Of a DNA stretch of 64,000 bases, positions 48,331-60,665 are shown piece after piece. Position 1 is the stretch's first letter. Each line of letters opens with the position of its first letter. Both the position numbers and the translations under genes were made by a program. The notes under the pieces are model-generated. The model was not told the DNA's origin, searched no databases, and was given only the letters and a program-made list of their open reading frames with translations. The stretch is from Nyssa sinensis (lineage: Eukaryota; Streptophyta; Magnoliopsida; Cornales; Nyssaceae): NCBI GenBank assembly GCA_008638375.1, contig CM018041.1, positions 12,508,552-12,572,551 of the forward strand, read 5' to 3'.

Positions 48331-50472
48331 TATCACGACCTGAGACCCATCCTATGCGGATCTCGTGTCGCGCACTCAATCCGACGCTGTGTGTCGAACC
48401 AAGGGTCTCAAGTTGCTACACAATCAGTGCTACTAACATGCAACAACTAAAATGCAGAATACATAAATAAAAGCTGCATGTGATATATATAATGTTCTCA
48501 AAATGCAGAATACAAAATTTCTTAATACAACTGTTCATCCCCAAGACGTGGATAACATGGGAGAGCTACAAGACTGTCTGTACTAAGTATTACACTTACA
48601 ACTTCAAAAGAATTTCCACTGCTATCTAGCTGACTGCTACTGTTACTGCTCTTCTACAGCTTCCTTTCCTGAAAGGGTTGGTAAGTTTGGGGTGAGCTAA
48701 CTAAAGCTCAATAAGTAATTCTCCTTTGCTCTGCCATGCGTACAAGAATATAGAAAGCATTATCCATAAAAGAACTAGGATAAATGCAGATGTACTAACC
48801 AGTCAATGAATATAGAACTCAATATCAAATGATAGGAACTCAAATGATAAAGCAATGAAATCTGTCTGATAATATAATCATACTGCTACAGTCATGAACT
48901 GTCTCAAGTATAATCATATGTACTCAAATGAAAGCTGTGAAATCTTATGATCATTCAGAATGATATAACATGATCAAGCTATGATGATCAATAAATGATA
49001 TTGATATCAACTAAAACTGAGATGCACTGGTGGGGCCCGGCTACCCCCCGAGCTAGTATTCAGATCCACTCAGGCTGTATGAATACTGATCTGTGTACAC
49101 TGTAACTGTACGTCCCATGCCTCACATAGCGACGTAGTAAATGTTCCACTTGGAACCTGGACCCAAAGGTCGTAACTGGATCCGAAGGTCATAACTGCAT
49201 CAGATGGAGATGTGACTGAGCACAAATCCGACACTAATAATATATCAGGATCATGATATCTTCCACGAAGAGTATGGTGGAATCATAACTGATTCTAGGC
49301 AATTTGACGTAACGATAGTTATCTGAACTATGGTTACTAAACTGCTTCGAATATAACTGTCCGGCGCTCCCGGCCCTAGGTACAAGTGTACAAAAAGAAC
49401 TCAATGCATAAGTGTACAAATAATGATCGAGATATAAATAGAAATCAATAAATGCTTCCCACATGATAGGGCAATATTAATGTGGCTCAATAAACACTAG
49501 TATGTATGGAATACAACAAGTGATATAGGAAAAACTGTTGACATGGCTTGAAATGTAACGTAAGCAGAGATCAGAGATTACTTACCTTTTTTTTTTTACT
49601 GTATCTATCTAGAAGGTCAAAACCGCCTTCTTCTTGTCTCTCGGTATTCCTATGATTCAGGAAACTCAATCTCAGTCTATAGTTATATAAACTATGCTAT
49701 TCATCAAATTTTATGTCTCTTTACTATTGGTATTTATTTTACTTGAATGGACTCTACTATTAAATCCGGAATGTCGAACAAAGTCGGCTTAGGCTTTCAC
49801 GAAATTTAATTTGGACTTCGGTACCTAAAAGGGCAAAACGGTCATTTTACACTTTTACGGGTTTTTATTTTTTGGTACTTCTTTTTGCAAATTGGACTCC
49901 ACGGTTGATTCCGGAGTGCTCGAATTAATTAAAATTCACTATTCTTTTATTTTAATCGGAGTCTGTTGGGCCATTTTCCTTTTTTGGGTCATTTTAGTAA
50001 TTTCTCTTTTCTAATTAATTAAATTAATATTTAATTAATTTATTCCTCAAGTTAATTCATACTTAACCATAATTTATGGAAATAATCATAATTCTATAAA
50101 ATTCTATTCAAATCTAAAATAATTAACGATAATTTAATCTAACATTTATCTGGTTGTGGTCAATATTCCACTGGCATTGAATTCGTCATTTAATAACTGT
50201 TCTGGGTTTGGCAACATACTGGAGGCCTAATTCAATTAAGACCCAGCTGATTTGAGCCCTTCTCAAACTAACCATAACTGTCAGAACCAATTTTAGATGA
50301 AATCCCAATTTATACTCCTTCGTGAAGTCTTCAACTAATCCCAACCAATGGTTAAGATTTAACCTCCACCGCCCCTTTTGTGTCACGTTATAAGGCCTCG
50401 TATATGTCCCATTCCGTGAATGTAACTACCTGGAAATTCACTCTTTGCACTTACGTTACACCAACACAAACA
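48331..50472 (-). mobile_element. Partial LTR inserted in E3, cut by E4
   Basis: Starts TATCACGACCTGAGACCCATCC on the plus strand, directly breaking the E3 pol relic after 'acaccgtcac'. It resembles the LTR at 41502 in layout ('ggtgagctaactaaagctcaataagtaa' at 48691-48718), and 49600-49990 matches LTR text at about 40905-41290. No second edge or target duplication could be matched, so it is probably interrupted at 50473 by E4 and continues beyond the window. It contains no gene; small ORFs (49234-49464, 50186-50386) are unsupported. Confidence 0.55.
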
Positions 50473-52019
50473 TGTCACGCCCCGAATTTCTGACCGAAAC
50501 CCGAGGTGCGACTGACGAACAGAAAGTAAATAAAATAAAAGATAATTAAACAGATTTATGAATTTACGTCAAATTAAATAGAGTTCTTTAATTTTCTAAA
50601 AATTTCGGCAGCACCTCCTTTGTTTTTCGAACCTTTTCCCCCTGATAAACACAATACAACATATATATATATATAACAGTTACAATCCATCCTCACTCGA
50701 TGGCCACAACTCTATCAAAGTTGAATATACATCACCTACTTATACAATCCATCACGTCTACTCCTACACTTAAACTAAAAGATCACAAATTCATTATTTA
50801 TTACAATATACAATGTCATTTCCATGCTTTTCAGAAATACACCAATCTTTTATAATGTCTAAATACGCCCCAATGGCCCAAATATTCTTCCAAATTCATT
50901 CCCTCTCCTTTCTCCAAGATTTCATCAAGTCCCGCGTGCCAGGAGCTTTATCTGAAACCTGTGCCCACGAATGGGTCAGCGACAACATGCTGGTATGACA
51001 TAATACTAATGCAAGAAACAAAACTAAGGTCGTGACATGTGCAAGTGTACAGTTATTTCTATATGGCATTCGATGTAATGATGACAGTATATGAACAATA
51101 TACAGTATGTAAGCAGTATGCGTGACACACCCATGCAACTCTATGCCCACCCATGTCTCATGATACGGTCCTTCCCCGCTGGCATGAGTACCGCCACGTA
51201 TGTCTCGCTTCACGGTCCGGAATCCGTCAGGCAGGCGAGTACCTATTGGCCGATTTTGGGTTTTTCACCACAGGATCTGCACCCTCATAATGCACCAGCA
51301 CCTCGTGCTGACCCACACTATGCTTTCAAGAAATCACACGATGCCAATATGCCATGATTTCGTCATGCAATGATACAGTTCAAATGTAACATCTCTTTCA
51401 TAAGCGTATGCAACATGCTTTAAATAATGCATCACATTTAAGATTAACAATAGCATTTAAATTACAAGATTTCATCCATAAATCTACGTGTCATGCTCGA
51501 TCAATCCCAACACTTATACAATTCTACATGTCGCAATATCAGCGATCCTTCTAAAACATAAATCACATTTGATGACAACTCAAGAAGTAATTCATAACAC
51601 CCACAGATTCATAAAGAACACGTAAGCATATAAACAATCAAATTCTAAGTGGTTTCCTAATAGCAATTACGCATAGAGAACATTCAATCATCTTATCAAA
51701 TACTCCTAAGCTTAATCTCATTTCTCACATTAGTAAAATATCATACCTGATAGGGTTGGTCACAACCCTACTAAGCGGTGTCCACTATGCAATCCAAACA
51801 ACCCTTAGGTAACTTAGTCCTCCAATGGAATCATGTCAAGCTTATGCTTATCTCCACTCAGCCAATCTTTGGAGAATTTGCAGTCAAGCGTGAACCAAAC
51901 CCTCGTGCATCCCGAGTTTGAGGTTGCTCTCCAGTCCAAGGTTCAGCAGTTGAAGAAAACACACCCGCAGGTTGATCGAGTCGGCCAACCGTTTTAAATC
52001 CAGTTTCATCAGCTTCTTC

Positions 52020-52205
52020 AGCCTTGGCCCCATACTTAAATTGGATAATCGAAGTACTACGTACATTCCTCACCGTGCCATCATAACAGATAACAACATC
52101 CTGAAGGATGGCCATTAAGTTTTTGAATAAAGTTCCAGGCTCAGTCAACTCTCTAGATGAACGGACAATAACTTCTCTGCTTGAGATTGAGTGAGCCATC
52201 TCCAC
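52020..52205 (-). pseudogene. Captured Pol IV/V largest-subunit fragment, E4 LTR copy 1
   Basis: Sixty-two codons on the LTR strand: MAHSISSREVIVRSS, EPGTLFKNLMAIL, VVICYDGTVRNV, STSIIQFKYGAKA. It is homologous to 30800-30985 in the solo LTR at 29044 and clearly of the NRPD1/NRPE1 family, most like Pol V. It is shorter than the 29044 copy: similarity ends at FKYGAKA, and the GEPVxVLxATAMSNP part is missing. The frame stays open to 51858 with unrelated residues. Just upstream of the homology the LTR strand reads TTGTTCAG before GTGGAGATG, which looks like a 3' splice acceptor, so the piece may be an exon taken with intron DNA. It keeps residues (VICYD) that the 29044 copy has changed. Confidence 0.8.
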
Positions 52206-52500
52206 CTGAACAAGAGACCTAATACCCAATTATCGCCGCTGAAATACTACAACCACTTTCAAGAACCCATATGTTACGGAAACTCTGTGGCAAACTGAAC
52301 CTCCTTGCAAAATATCTAAGTAGTTCCTCACTTGCTCTACCCCTTGCCAACAATCAGATTCAATGCAGCCTTACTAATTCCTGAGTTCCCCAATCTACCT
52401 GATGTTATCCACTGCTAAGGCAATCCTACTTGTAAAATTGAATGGCCCATATCTGATGCTACCCAACACCTAAACTGACCGAAGCACCCATTTCTCTTTA

Positions 52501-52731
52501 TCAATGGATGAACACGACACAAAGAAATGGATGGCACGTCTTGCCGTATGCTTCTGGAGTTCCTACCTCATCTGAATGCACTAACAGAGTCTCCTCTCTT
52601 TGATCTCTCTCAAAACCAGTAGGTCCTAAACCTAATTCATTCGAATCGGCCAGCAGTTTGTAATCCAACGGCCAACGCAACCCACAAACCCCTACCACTT
52701 TCTTCTTGTCGCAACCTCCTCCCATCGACAA
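52501..52731 (-). other. Coding-like segment in E4 LTR, unrecognised
   Basis: A 76-codon frame on the LTR strand (MSMGGGCDKKKVVGVCG, LADSNELGLGPTGFERDQ, REETLLVHSDEVGTPEA) of ordinary amino-acid composition, unlike the simple-sequence ORFs around it. It lies about 300 bases upstream of the NRPE1-type piece. An identical copy is at 60049-60279. I do not recognise the family; it could be a second captured exon. Confidence 0.35.
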
Positions 52732-53073
52732 GCTGCTCTGTTGCTTTAAAATGTGCCCAACAGTCTGTCCCCATTTTTAAACACACAAATCTCCTAACGG
52801 ACGTAGCTCAACAGTCACAGGTACTATCCCTAGTCCTATTCAAACCAACCTCAACTACACAACATCCAAACCTGCTGCCCCCAACTGTAACTCTCCCAAT
52901 TAATTTACAATACCAGTCGGCCCCTTATGCGAACCCAACCCCTCAATCAGACAACGGCACAAGCTTCCAATCACCTGATGCCACCTACGGCTGAAGCCTA
53001 TTCTGCTTTAGTTTCATCAGGTTCCTCAAGCCGCAAGCACTGGTCCCTCTTCATCCCCAACACAAATCAATTC

Positions 53074-53076
<3 letters not shown>

Positions 53077-53107
<31 letters not shown>
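53077..53107. repeat. (AT)n microsatellite, 31 bases in copy 1
   Basis: Its counterpart at 60625-60661 is 37 bases. This accounts for 6 of the 10 bases of length difference between the two E4 units. Confidence 0.95.
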
Positions 53108-53111
<4 letters not shown>

Positions 53112-54285
53112 TTCCTCCAACATGGGTGCAGCCGAACCAGCAATCCCAACCCAACCGACTCTCAATCCGACGAACCAACGAACCGATTCAACACCCATGA
53201 CAGCCATCGACAAAACCGCAACATCACACACACAATCCCGAACCACTGCCATACACCACAACCGTAACACAAATCACAGAATCCTAACCCCAAGTTTCCG
53301 TTGAATCAACCCACGACCACTGAATCATCACCACGTGAAGCAAAAAAAATCGAATTCAACTCACGATCCCATGACACGGCCAAAGTCGACAACTCCTCTA
53401 CAGATCCGTCCCAATCGTTGCTGCCTCGTGTTCCTCCAATCCGTAACACACAGCTTCAATCGCTCCAAGGGATCCAAAACCCACTGCTACTCCATCGCTA
53501 CACCATACCGAGAGCCATCCCGCAAACCGTAACATCCACACACGTACATATATACATATACATACACATCCCCTGTCTGCGTCAAACCCAAACAACACCA
53601 ACACGCACATATCTACACGCCTATTCATATATATATATATACACATATACCACCTATCGCAGCTTCGTCCATGCCAATACACCCGTGCCATCATCCCCAA
53701 TCGACCATCGCAAAACCCGTCGCAAATCCGTCACGAGCTTGGACACGCGAGACGCGATGGCCGTCGACCAGATCTCCCCCCCTCGCGACCACCGCCGTCC
53801 GCAGCCCCGTCCGTTTCTCTCTCGCGACCGTCGCCCCTCTTCTTCTCTCTTCTTCCCTCTCTCTTTTTCTCTCTTTTCTTTTCTTCTTCCCCTGTTCTTC
53901 ACGCGACCTCCCCTGTTAGCCGTTTCTCTTGCTTTTCTTTATTCCTCTTTTACTCATTTCCCACCACACACCCATATATATATATATTATACCATACTTT
54001 ATATTTTTATTCATGTATACTATTACACATATTTTTATTTTTTTATTTCATTTTATTTTTCATATATTAATTTTGAATGTAAATAAAGTTGGTATAAAGC
54101 TGGCTCAATATCAGTATTATTTGTTCTGACGTCTCTGGGTGTCCGTTCGCGTCTTATGTCATTTTTATTATTATTATTATTATTATTTTTTTTTTCAAAA
54201 TTAAATTAATTAGAAATTAAGGACATTCACATAGCGTTCAAAGGAAAAAAAAAAATTTTTTTTTCCAAATTTTCGAATCTTTACA

Positions 54286-54301
54286 TCCTTCCCTCCTTAA
54301 A
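54286..54301 (-). other. Polypurine tract of E4 unit 1
   Basis: Minus strand TTTAAGGAGGGAAGGA immediately before the LTR start TGTAAAGATTCG. Confidence 0.9.
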
Positions 54302-55589
54302 GAAATTTCGTCCCGAAATTTAAAAATATGTATCTTCTCGACGAAATAATAAAAGATCAATTCAAAACGCATTGTATCATGGAGACGTGCAGCCTTACCT
54401 ATGGATCATTCACCTCTCCCTCAGCCAGGCGATGTGAGACGACTTATCACCTTCTCCCTCCCCCCTTTCCGGCTCAGCCACTCCGGGCAGGCAGGGTCCC
54501 TCGGCCCGCGCCTCCACACTCCCTGCTAGGGTCTGGTTCCGATCCCATCCGTAACGACTCACTCCACATGGCACAACACATAATGAAATCTTCAAAACAC
54601 ATTGGCCTATCACTGCCAATCTTCCCTATCCATCCGGGCATCACAACCCATCTCAATAACTCAACACAAAAAAAAAATAAAGAAAATTCCTCAATGATTA
54701 CTAGGACACCACAAGGTTCCTTACTATTTGACAAATTTCAAATCAAGTCACGAAATCACCTAATGATTCATCACAATGGCATCAACACATCGCCCGTATC
54801 TCAATGTAACTCAATAATCCAATCTTCTTCAAGTACTATATTCACCCACAAGACATCAATACCATAATCTTAAAATAAGGTCATCATCGTCCACCCAAAT
54901 CTATATATAACCGAGACTAAGTGTCATGCATCAATAAAATTAGCCTATTCATTTCAAGCCTATATGTGTTAACTAAACATTCGAATGAAGGCAACATAGT
55001 CCATGCATTCTAAATACAAAATTTAAAACAACTTATCGAGGTTCGAGGAAGACAAAACATTAGAGGAGGTAAAAAGAATATCTCAATTCCTTCTAAGATT
55101 GTTTCAACTCATCATTGTTCTAATCAACATCCCAAATAAAGTCTCATAACAATAGAGATTCTCAGTGAAACTCGTCACTAATTCCAATTATGAATATACG
55201 TCAATCCTTAATCACATGTACCTAAAACACATGTATATATAAATAGAATAAACAAACAACATTCAGTGTCTAACACGAAACTTACCGCATCAGCACTCAA
55301 GTATAAAATCCATCCAAGAATATACACATACATAATTAAGCACACCACCTGCCACACAGGAAATTAGGTATACATCCAGCCTATGGGTATCTAGGCTTAC
55401 AGCCTATATCACAGACAACGAGTTCAAATTCTACCTTTTAATTCCACTTAGCCTGCTACGTAGATATAAACATCCAGTCTCAGCTCCCCACTAAACAAGT
55501 ATACCACATGTCATACACATTTCACAAACTAAAACAACTGTACTTAACCCAATCACGTAATCCCAACCAGTCCAATCAAGTCGACGTCT

Positions 55590-55790
55590 AACCTCTCCTA
55601 TCTCATAACGAAGTCCACCCCAGAAGGATCCATGGACACCCCGTGAAATAAGGAAAAACATCTCCCTCAGGAGTACACACCATCACTCTCCTCCCGTAGT
55701 AGTCTATACTCGCCCAAAAACGTAAATAACTGATCTATCCTCAATGTAATACCAAGACTAGACACGTCAAATAGAATGAAGTCAAAAGAA
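55590..55790 (-). pseudogene. Pol relic of E4 unit 1: protease end joined to RT end
   Basis: On the minus strand, FDVSSLGIT and DQLFTFLGEYRLL match the protease end (DVILGMDW type; E1 has MDWLFTFWASIDC), then VYS, a stop and GD. After a joint near 55650 the reading becomes GVSMDPSGVDFVMR, a stop and ERL, matching E1 RT ([18 protein letters not shown]). The catalytic RT core is deleted. The joint is the same as in E3 (48236-48330), so it predates the split of these elements. Confidence 0.68.
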
Positions 55791-57295
55791 AAGATGTAAC
55801 CAGTCATCTCATTCGAGCAATATCTACAGATCCTTATCCGTATCCCACTATCTCAACTGGTGAACCCTACGATGGTGGAACAAGGCAACCATCGCAAGCC
55901 CCTGAATAAAGTAAAATCTCCCAAGTGCAATATTCATTATCTAGATCTAGACAACATAAACATTTATAACTTAATCCAAACCAATCAGATTCGTTCACAA
56001 CCTTTACCCACGTATTTCTAAACGACAAGTAAAAACCACCATTCACTCCTAAGTCATATAACAATGCAAACCCTCAAGTTCTAGTGCCTCAACCACACTA
56101 TTTTCACCACAATGACATTCACACAACTGCATCTCAGACACAAGATTCATGTTCAAGAAATTCATATCACTCGACCTTTAACTCGATATACAATCTCCTC
56201 CAAAACAACAATCAATGCTTACCCCTTATTCAATCATGATTCTGAAATCAACCTTATAAACTAAGTTAAAACTAAGTTCATAACTGACCCCTCAGCTTGG
56301 TCCAATTCATACAACTCATATTTTTTTCACAAGGCCTACATTCATAAGTTCATTAAATCCACTCATTATTCTCATCACACCTCATATCGATCATCTCGTA
56401 AAGCTAGGTAAGACAATAACGTTCATCACTAGGTTACCTCCACAGTCCACCACAATATAACTAATCTCAATTAAATAAGGAAATCATCAAAACCCCTAAC
56501 TCTCAGACTCACCTTCGCATCCCAGCTCAATCTTCACCCTAACACGAAATCAAAACACAATTACATCGTAATCCGAGTTTATCCACAATAACATTCTTGT
56601 CAAATCATTCGTCTTTATACAACTCTCCTTAGACAAAAGATCATCAATTATCGCCCGAGAATCTAACACATCTTACGGACATACTCGTTTAATCGACACT
56701 TATATAACTTAAGTCAATCATCCCCACCCGTTGGTTACACGCAAACAATTAACACCGGGTTCTCACATAGCCTTTCGTAAGGACAAAATTTATGTAAACA
56801 ACGCAATATTCACATCCTCAAGTCATGTTAGTGTTCAACTAACCTATCAATACTCAACTCTAAGCAAATGCCATCCAAAGATAATGCATCTTTCCACAAA
56901 AGAGTTTACCACAAGGACACCTTTAAAAATTTTTTTTTTTTTTTTTTGTACCACACTCTGATTATCTACTGTCCAGTCTATACACAAGAATCCTCATAAG
57001 TTTAAATTCTTATTTTAGCATTTTAAGATCTTACGTGTCTTTTCATTTATGGTTCTCTACTTCATTGGCATGTGTTTAATTAAGGCTTTTATAATTCTTT
57101 CATTATTTCTTACTTATATAACTAGGTGATAACCCTTCATGGATCACAACTCCTTTTGTTACTGGCTGATGGGGCGCCATCCATCAACTGTAACGCAAGA
57201 CCTGAGACCAATCCAGTCTGTATAAATATCATAGTCATAGTACTATAATCCATGAATATCGGGTACTAACCTAGCATACCTATACATATATATAA

Positions 57296-57440
57296 TAACA
57301 CAACCAACCAAATAAATAACTAGGTCTACAGTCTATCCCATAATTAACTAGGCATACCGCCTACCGTATAAATAACTAAGTGTACAACCCATACCTCAAA
57401 CAACTAGGCATAAGGCCTATCCCATAAAATATACGGTCTA
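57296..57440. repeat. Degenerate ~36-bp repeats in E4 internal region
   Basis: Four imperfect units around 'ataactaggcataccgcctacc', matching the E2 block at 28010-28145. Confidence 0.75.
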
Positions 57441-57996
57441 CCACATAGACATGTGTTTCTAACCTTAGTCAACTATTATATCAAGCCATTGCGTACTCTC
57501 AGTCAATCGGGAAATCCAGTATATTGCATACCAAGGTAACACGTGCATATAAAACCTACCACCCAAACTAACCCAAATAACTTAAGGTCTGAACTTCTCC
57601 TCATGTTCTAAACATTAGATCACCCATCATGTTATCAGACACGGTCATACCAATATACATATCGTCCATATCATACACCACACTGCATCAACTCACGTAA
57701 TCACACATCATAGTATATCATCAGCTAACACCTAATCGTAACAAGTCATGCACCCAATAAAATAACCACATAACACTCAAATCCCGCCACAAATCACCGA
57801 TAGCTTACACTAAGTCAAATGTTCTCCTTAAAGGTCCCATGGTGTTCAACAACACCTATTATTGCCAAGTATTCCCAAATTTGACTCTAATACTTAACTG
57901 TCAAAGTCCACACATTATACAAGGTTTATACAAACTCCCAACCATACGTCATAATCCCATTGTGTTCAACAACACCCCACGGTCTCTAGGTATTCG

Positions 57997-58015
57997 AACC
58001 TATGCTCTGATACCA
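57997..58015 (-). other. Primer binding site of E4
   Basis: Minus strand TGGTATCAGAGCATAGGTT, three bases after the LTR end at 58019. It is a perfect 12-base match to the common TGGTATCAGAGC, the initiator tRNA-Met type. It marks LTR 58019-61841 as the 5' LTR of unit 1. Confidence 0.92.
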
Positions 58016-59567
58016 CGTTGTCACGCCCCGAATTTCTGACCGAAACCCGAGGTGCGACTGACGAACAGAAAGTAAATAAAATAAAAGATAATTAAACAGA
58101 TTTATGAATTTACGTCAAATTAAATAGAGTTCTTTAATTTTCTAAAAATTTCGGCAGCACCTCCTTTGTTTTTCGAACCTTTTCCCCCTGATAAACACAA
58201 TACAACATATATATATATATATAACAGTTACAATCCATCCTCACTCGATGGCCACAACTCTATCAAAGTTGAATATACATCACCTACTTATACAATCCAT
58301 CACGTCTACTCCTACACTTAAACTAAAAGATCACAAATTCATTATTTATTACAATATACAATGTCATTTCCATGCTTTTCAGAAATACACCAATCTTTTA
58401 TAATGTCTAAATACGCCCCAATGGCCCAAATATTCTTCCAAATTCATTCCCTCTCCTTTCTCCAAGATTTCATCAAGTCCCGCGTGCCAGGAGCTTTATC
58501 TGAAACCTGTGCCCACGAATGGGTCAGCGACAACATGCTGGTATGACATAATACTAATGCAAGAAACAAAACTAAGGTCGTGACATGTGCAAGTGTACAG
58601 TTATTTCTATATGGCATTCGATGTAATGATGACAGTATATGAACAATATACAGTATGTAAGCAGTATGCGTGACACACCCATGCAACTCTATGCCCACCC
58701 ATGTCTCATGATACGGTCCTTCCCCGCTGGCATGAGTACCGCCACGTATGTCTCGCTTCACGGTCCGGAATCCGTCAGGCAGGCGAGTACCTATTGGCCG
58801 ATTTTGGGTTTTTCACCACAGGATCTGCACCCTCATAATGCACCAGCACCTCGTGCTGACCCACACTATGCTTTCAAGAAATCACACGATGCCAATATGC
58901 CATGATTTCGTCATGCAATGATACAGTTCAAATGTAACATCTCTTTCATAAGCGTATGCAACATGCTTTAAATAATGCATCACATTTAAGATTAACAATA
59001 GCATTTAAATTACAAGATTTCATCCATAAATCTACGTGTCATGCTCGATCAATCCCAACACTTATACAATTCTACATGTCGCAATATCAGCGATCCTTCT
59101 AAAACATAAATCACATTTGATGACAACTCAAGAAGTAATTCATAACACCCACAGATTCATAAAGAACACGTAAGCATATAAACAATCAAATTCTAAGTGG
59201 TTTCCTAATAGCAATTACGCATAGAGAACATTCAATCATCTTATCAAATACTCCTAAGCTTAATCTCATTTCTCACATTAGTAAAATATCATACCTGATA
59301 GGGTTGGTCACAACCCTACTAAGCGGTGTCCACTATGCAATCCAAACAACCCTTAGGTAACTTAGTCCTCCAATGGAATCATGTCAAGCTTATGCTTATC
59401 TCCACTCAGCCAATCTTTGGAGAATTTGCAGTCAAGCGTGAACCAAACCCTCGTGCATCCCGAGTTTGAGGTTGCTCTCCAGTCCAAGGTTCAGCAGTTG
59501 AAGAAAACACACCCGCAGGTTGATCGAGTCGGCCAACCGTTTTAAATCCAGTTTCATCAGCTTCTTC

Positions 59568-59753
59568 AGCCTTGGCCCCATACTTAAATTGGATAATCGA
59601 AGTACTACGTACATTCCTCACCGTGCCATCATAACAGATAACAACATCCTGAAGGATGGCCATTAAGTTTTTGAATAAAGTTCCAGGCTCAGTCAACTCT
59701 CTAGATGAACGGACAATAACTTCTCTGCTTGAGATTGAGTGAGCCATCTCCAC
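59568..59753 (-). pseudogene. Captured Pol IV/V largest-subunit fragment, E4 LTR copy 2
   Basis: Identical in protein reading to 52020-52205. The one difference nearby is at 59756 (A, against G at 52208), which turns the acceptor-like CAG into TAG on the LTR strand. TAG would still serve as a splice acceptor. It also removes the upstream in-frame extension seen in copy 1. Confidence 0.8.
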
Positions 59754-60048
59754 CTAAACAAGAGACCTAATACCCAATTATCGCCGCTGAAATACTACAA
59801 CCACTTTCAAGAACCCATATGTTACGGAAACTCTGTGGCAAACTGAACCTCCTTGCAAAATATCTAAGTAGTTCCTCACTTGCTCTACCCCTTGCCAACA
59901 ATCAGATTCAATGCAGCCTTACTAATTCCTGAGTTCCCCAATCTACCTGATGTTATCCACTGCTAAGGCAATCCTACTTGTAAAATTGAATGGCCCATAT
60001 CTGATGCTACCCAACACCTAAACTGACCGAAGCACCCATTTCTCTTTA

Positions 60049-60279
60049 TCAATGGATGAACACGACACAAAGAAATGGATGGCACGTCTTGCCGTATGCT
60101 TCTGGAGTTCCTACCTCATCTGAATGCACTAACAGAGTCTCCTCTCTTTGATCTCTCTCAAAACCAGTAGGTCCTAAACCTAATTCATTCGAATCGGCCA
60201 GCAGTTTGTAATCCAACGGCCAACGCAACCCACAAACCCCTACCACTTTCTTCTTGTCGCAACCTCCTCCCATCGACAA
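60049..60279 (-). other. Coding-like segment in E4 LTR copy 2, unrecognised
   Basis: Second, identical copy of the segment at 52501-52731. Same comments apply. Confidence 0.35.
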
Positions 60280-60621
60280 GCTGCTCTGTTGCTTTAAAAT
60301 GTGCCCAACAGTCTGTCCCCATTTTTAAACACACAAATCTCCTAACGGACGTAGCTCAACAGTCACAGGTACTATCCCTAGTCCTATTCAAACCAACCTC
60401 AACTACACAACATCCAAACCTGCTGCCCCCAACTGTAACTCTCCCAATTAATTTACAATACCAGTCGGCCCCTTATGCGAACCCAACCCCTCAATCAGAC
60501 AACGGCACAAGCTTCCAATCACCTGATGCCACCTACGGCTGAAGCCTATTCTGCTTTAGTTTCATCAGGTTCCTCAAGCCGCAAGCACTGGTCCCTCTTC
60601 ATCCCCAACACAAATCAATTC

Positions 60622-60624
<3 letters not shown>

Positions 60625-60661
<37 letters not shown>
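60625..60661. repeat. (AT)n microsatellite, 37 bases in copy 2
   Basis: Longer counterpart of 53077-53107. Confidence 0.95.

Positions 60662-60665
<4 letters not shown>

Larger units (their letters stand above)
50473..54285 (-). mobile_element. E4 first LTR (3813 bp)
   Basis: Plus-strand edges are TGTCACGCCCCGAATTTCTG and TTCGAATCTTTACA. It is a 3' LTR for internal region 1, as shown by the PPT that follows. It carries the core block (51120-51290), the NRPE1-type fragment (52020-52205), a coding-like segment (52501-52731), an (AT)n tract (53077-53107) and a C/T-rich zone (53760-53935). Confidence 0.93.
54302..57996 (-). other. E4 internal region 1, no intact gag or pol
   Basis: About 3.7 kb. 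It holds a decayed cryptic LTR/PBS junction (54530-54556), a pol deletion relic (55590-55790), a T-run (56930-56948), a repeat block (57296-57440) and a PBS-proximal duplication. The stretch 54840-55560 resembles the E2/E3 internal regions; the piece after 57200 does so again, so parts are present twice. The 179-codon ORF at 54328-54867 is antisense to the element and not credible. Confidence 0.75.

Noticed and set aside
53301..54086. 261-codon ORF in E4 LTR and its copy at 60855
   Set aside because: Crosses (AT)n and CT-rich simple sequence (Tyr-Ile and Ser-Leu-Phe runs), is antisense to the LTR, and its length changes with microsatellite length between copies.
54328..54867. 179-codon plus-strand ORF, present twice (also 61884-62423)
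   Set aside because: It is antisense to E4, starts at the PPT side of the internal region and has no domain. The related E3 stretch has it broken. The two copies are identical only because the whole unit is duplicated.
50473..58018. A single ordinary element with a simple 5-bp target duplication
   Set aside because: The LTR at 58019 is followed by a PPT and a second internal copy, not by flanking DNA. No target duplication can be read in the window.
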